This document shows positions 63,071 to 64,000 of a stretch of DNA of 64,000 nt, in pieces. Made by a program: the position numbers and the translations under genes. The DNA is from Xanthomonas cissicola (GTDB lineage Bacteria > Pseudomonadota > Gammaproteobacteria > Xanthomonadales > Xanthomonadaceae), in the NCBI RefSeq assembly GCF_008801575.1, contig NZ_VZPL01000013.1, positions 1 to 64,000 of the forward strand, given 5' to 3'. Numbering within the stretch: the stretch's first letter is position 1; every line of letters starts with the position of its first letter. A model generated the notes under the pieces. That model ran no database searches. It saw nothing but the letters and a program-made list of their open reading frames with translations, and was not told where the DNA came from.

Positions 63071-63102
63071 ACGCCCGCAAGGCCTTGCGGCGTTGCGGGC
63101 GT
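63071..63102 (-). terminator. Terminator between rpfB and rpfF
   Basis: ACGCCCGCAA (63071-63080) and TTGCGGGCGT (63093-63102) form a perfect 10-bp stem with a 12-base loop. On the minus strand the stem is followed by TCGCTTTTGC, a short T-run. It lies 40 bases after the rpfB stop and before rpfF, suggesting partial termination within the rpfBF unit and separate rpfF expression. Confidence 0.7.
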
Positions 63103-63142
63103 CAAAGAAGGCTGAACGCCTTCGGCTGCGGCATAAGCGGTA

Positions 63143-64000
63143 TTACGCCTTCGGCGCGTCCCGTAACTCGCGGCGCAGGATCTTGCCGACATTGGTCTTG
63201 GGCAATTCCTTGCGGAATTCGATCACGCGCGGCTGCTTGTAGCCGGTGAGGTTGGCGCGGCAGTGCGCCTTCACAGCGTCGGCCGTCAGGGCCGGGTCCT
63301 TCTTCACGATGACCGCCTTGACGATCTCACCGGACTTGTCATCCGGCACGCCGACGGCTGCCACTTCCAGCACGCCGGGCATTTCGGCGATCACGTCCTC
63401 GATCTCGTTGGGGTACACGTTGAAACCGGACACCAGAATCATGTCCTTCTTGCGATCGACGATGTAGACGAAGCCCTGTGCGTCCATGCGCGCGATGTCG
63501 CCGGTATGCAGCCAGCCTTCGGCGTCCATGACCTTGGCGGTTTCATCGGGCTTCTTCCAGTAGCCCTTCATGACCTGCGGGCCCCTGATGCACAGCTCGC
63601 CGATCTCGCCCAACGGCAGTTCCGCGCCGGCGTCGTCCTTGATGCAGGCATCGGTGGACGGAATCGGCAGGCCGATCGAACCGTTGTAGTCCTTCAGATC
63701 CATCGGGTTGATGCATGCGGCCGGCGAGGTTTCGGTCAGGCCGTAGGCTTCGACCAAGGTCAGGCCGGTGACTTTCTTCCAGCGCTCGGCGACCGAGCGC
63801 TGGACGGCCATGCCGCCGCCAAGGGTCATCTTGAGCGAGGAGAAATCCACCTGATCGAATCCGGGCGTATTGAGCAGCCCATTGAACAGCGTGTTGACGC
63901 CGGTGAACGCGGTGAAGCGGGTCTTTTTCAGCTCCTTGACGAAACCTGGCATGTCGCGCGGGTTGCTGATCAGGTGATTGCAGCCGCCGATCTTCATGAA
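63143..64000 (-). CDS. rpfB: RpfB, fatty-acyl-CoA ligase, C-terminal part (5' end outside the window)
   Basis: The visible 285 residues are the C-terminal half of an adenylate-forming long-chain fatty-acid-CoA ligase: [49 protein letters not shown] (ATP/acyl binding) and the terminal [13 protein letters not shown] with the catalytic Lys. In X. campestris RpfB activates free fatty acids and turns over DSF. The first half of the gene continues past position 64000, so the start is not seen. Confidence 0.95.
   Translation of the reverse strand, partial: FMKIGGCNHLISNPRDMPGFVKELKKTRFTAFTGVNTLFNGLLNTPGFDQVDFSSLKMTLGGGMAVQRSVAERWKKVTGLTLVEAYGLTETSPAACINPMDLKDYNGSIGLPIPSTDACIKDDAGAELPLGEIGELCIRGPQVMKGYWKKPDETAKVMDAEGWLHTGDIARMDAQGFVYIVDRKKDMILVSGFNVYPNEIEDVIAEMPGVLEVAAVGVPDDKSGEIVKAVIVKKDPALTADAVKAHCRANLTGYKQPRVIEFRKELPKTNVGKILRRELRDAPKA

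Overview
The window is chromosomal DNA from a Xanthomonas (Gammaproteobacteria, Lysobacterales). The evidence is the intact rpf quorum-sensing locus at the right end, in the xanthomonad layout: rpfE-recJ, rpfD, prfB-lysS, rpfGHC, and rpfF and rpfB on the opposite strand. Catalytic residues fall at the positions published for X. campestris (RpfF Glu141/Glu161; RpfC His198/Asp512/His657). High GC, overlapping stop/start codons and frequent GTG starts fit the same group. A recognisable rpfH favours a campestris-like lineage, but the species cannot be fixed from this window alone.

Layout. 1-1000: scarred region with the first codons of an IS3-family transposase (leaving the window on the left) and an internal piece of a filamentous-haemagglutinin gene. 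1.0-7.5 kb: tspO, then threonine synthesis (Thr/Ile-rich leader peptide with competing hairpins, thrA, thrB, an antisense EthD-family gene, thrC). 7.5-11.2 kb: a secreted L,D-transpeptidase-like protein, an FNR-type regulator, hisS and a small unknown gene. 11.4-18.9 kb: the complete histidine operon led by a TrpR-family regulator (hisR, G, D, C, B, H, A, F, IE), with a palindrome immediately before the first start codon. 19-24.3 kb: a secreted phosphoesterase, a C13-peptidase-like lipoprotein, and the methionine-salvage genes mtnB-mtnD-mtnC. 24.4-33.3 kb: two paralogous APC permeases, a Nudix protein, divergent serA and a D-2-hydroxyglutarate-dehydrogenase-like gene, then a two-gene secreted DUF2388 / DUF4105 module. 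33.5-37.7 kb (minus strand): a small lipoprotein, the EF-P paralogue yeiP, an SDR, HMG-CoA lyase, a VOC protein and an enoyl-CoA hydratase (leucine/branched acyl-CoA breakdown). 37.8-42.9 kb: feoA-feoB and a small Cys-rich membrane gene, a hypothetical, an aminotransferase and a MOSC protein. 43.3-49.6 kb: dapB-carA-DUF6973-carB-greA. 49.6-64 kb: the rpf locus.

How the genes work together. Most of the window is housekeeping biosynthesis in tightly packed operons, with two different regulatory logics visible side by side: the thr genes have an attenuator-type leader, while the his operon has no leader peptide and instead an apparent repressor operator overlapping its promoter. SerA and its divergent neighbour make a plausible pair, since SerA can reduce 2-oxoglutarate to D-2-hydroxyglutarate and a D2HG dehydrogenase re-oxidises it. 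In the rpf locus RpfF makes the fatty-acid signal DSF, RpfC senses it and relays phosphate to RpfG, a cyclic-di-GMP phosphodiesterase.

Most notable signals: (i) rpfH matches the RpfC membrane domain throughout except for about 70 bp in which the homologous frame is displaced, so the encoded protein probably lacks its first membrane segment; (ii) the perfect 11-bp inverted repeat at the his promoter; (iii) the attenuator arrangement before thrA; (iv) an extra hairpin-forming linker inside carA; (v) the secreted DUF2388/HELAH-DUF4105 pair, which I cannot assign to a known process. I saw no CRISPR array, prophage, tRNA or rRNA gene.
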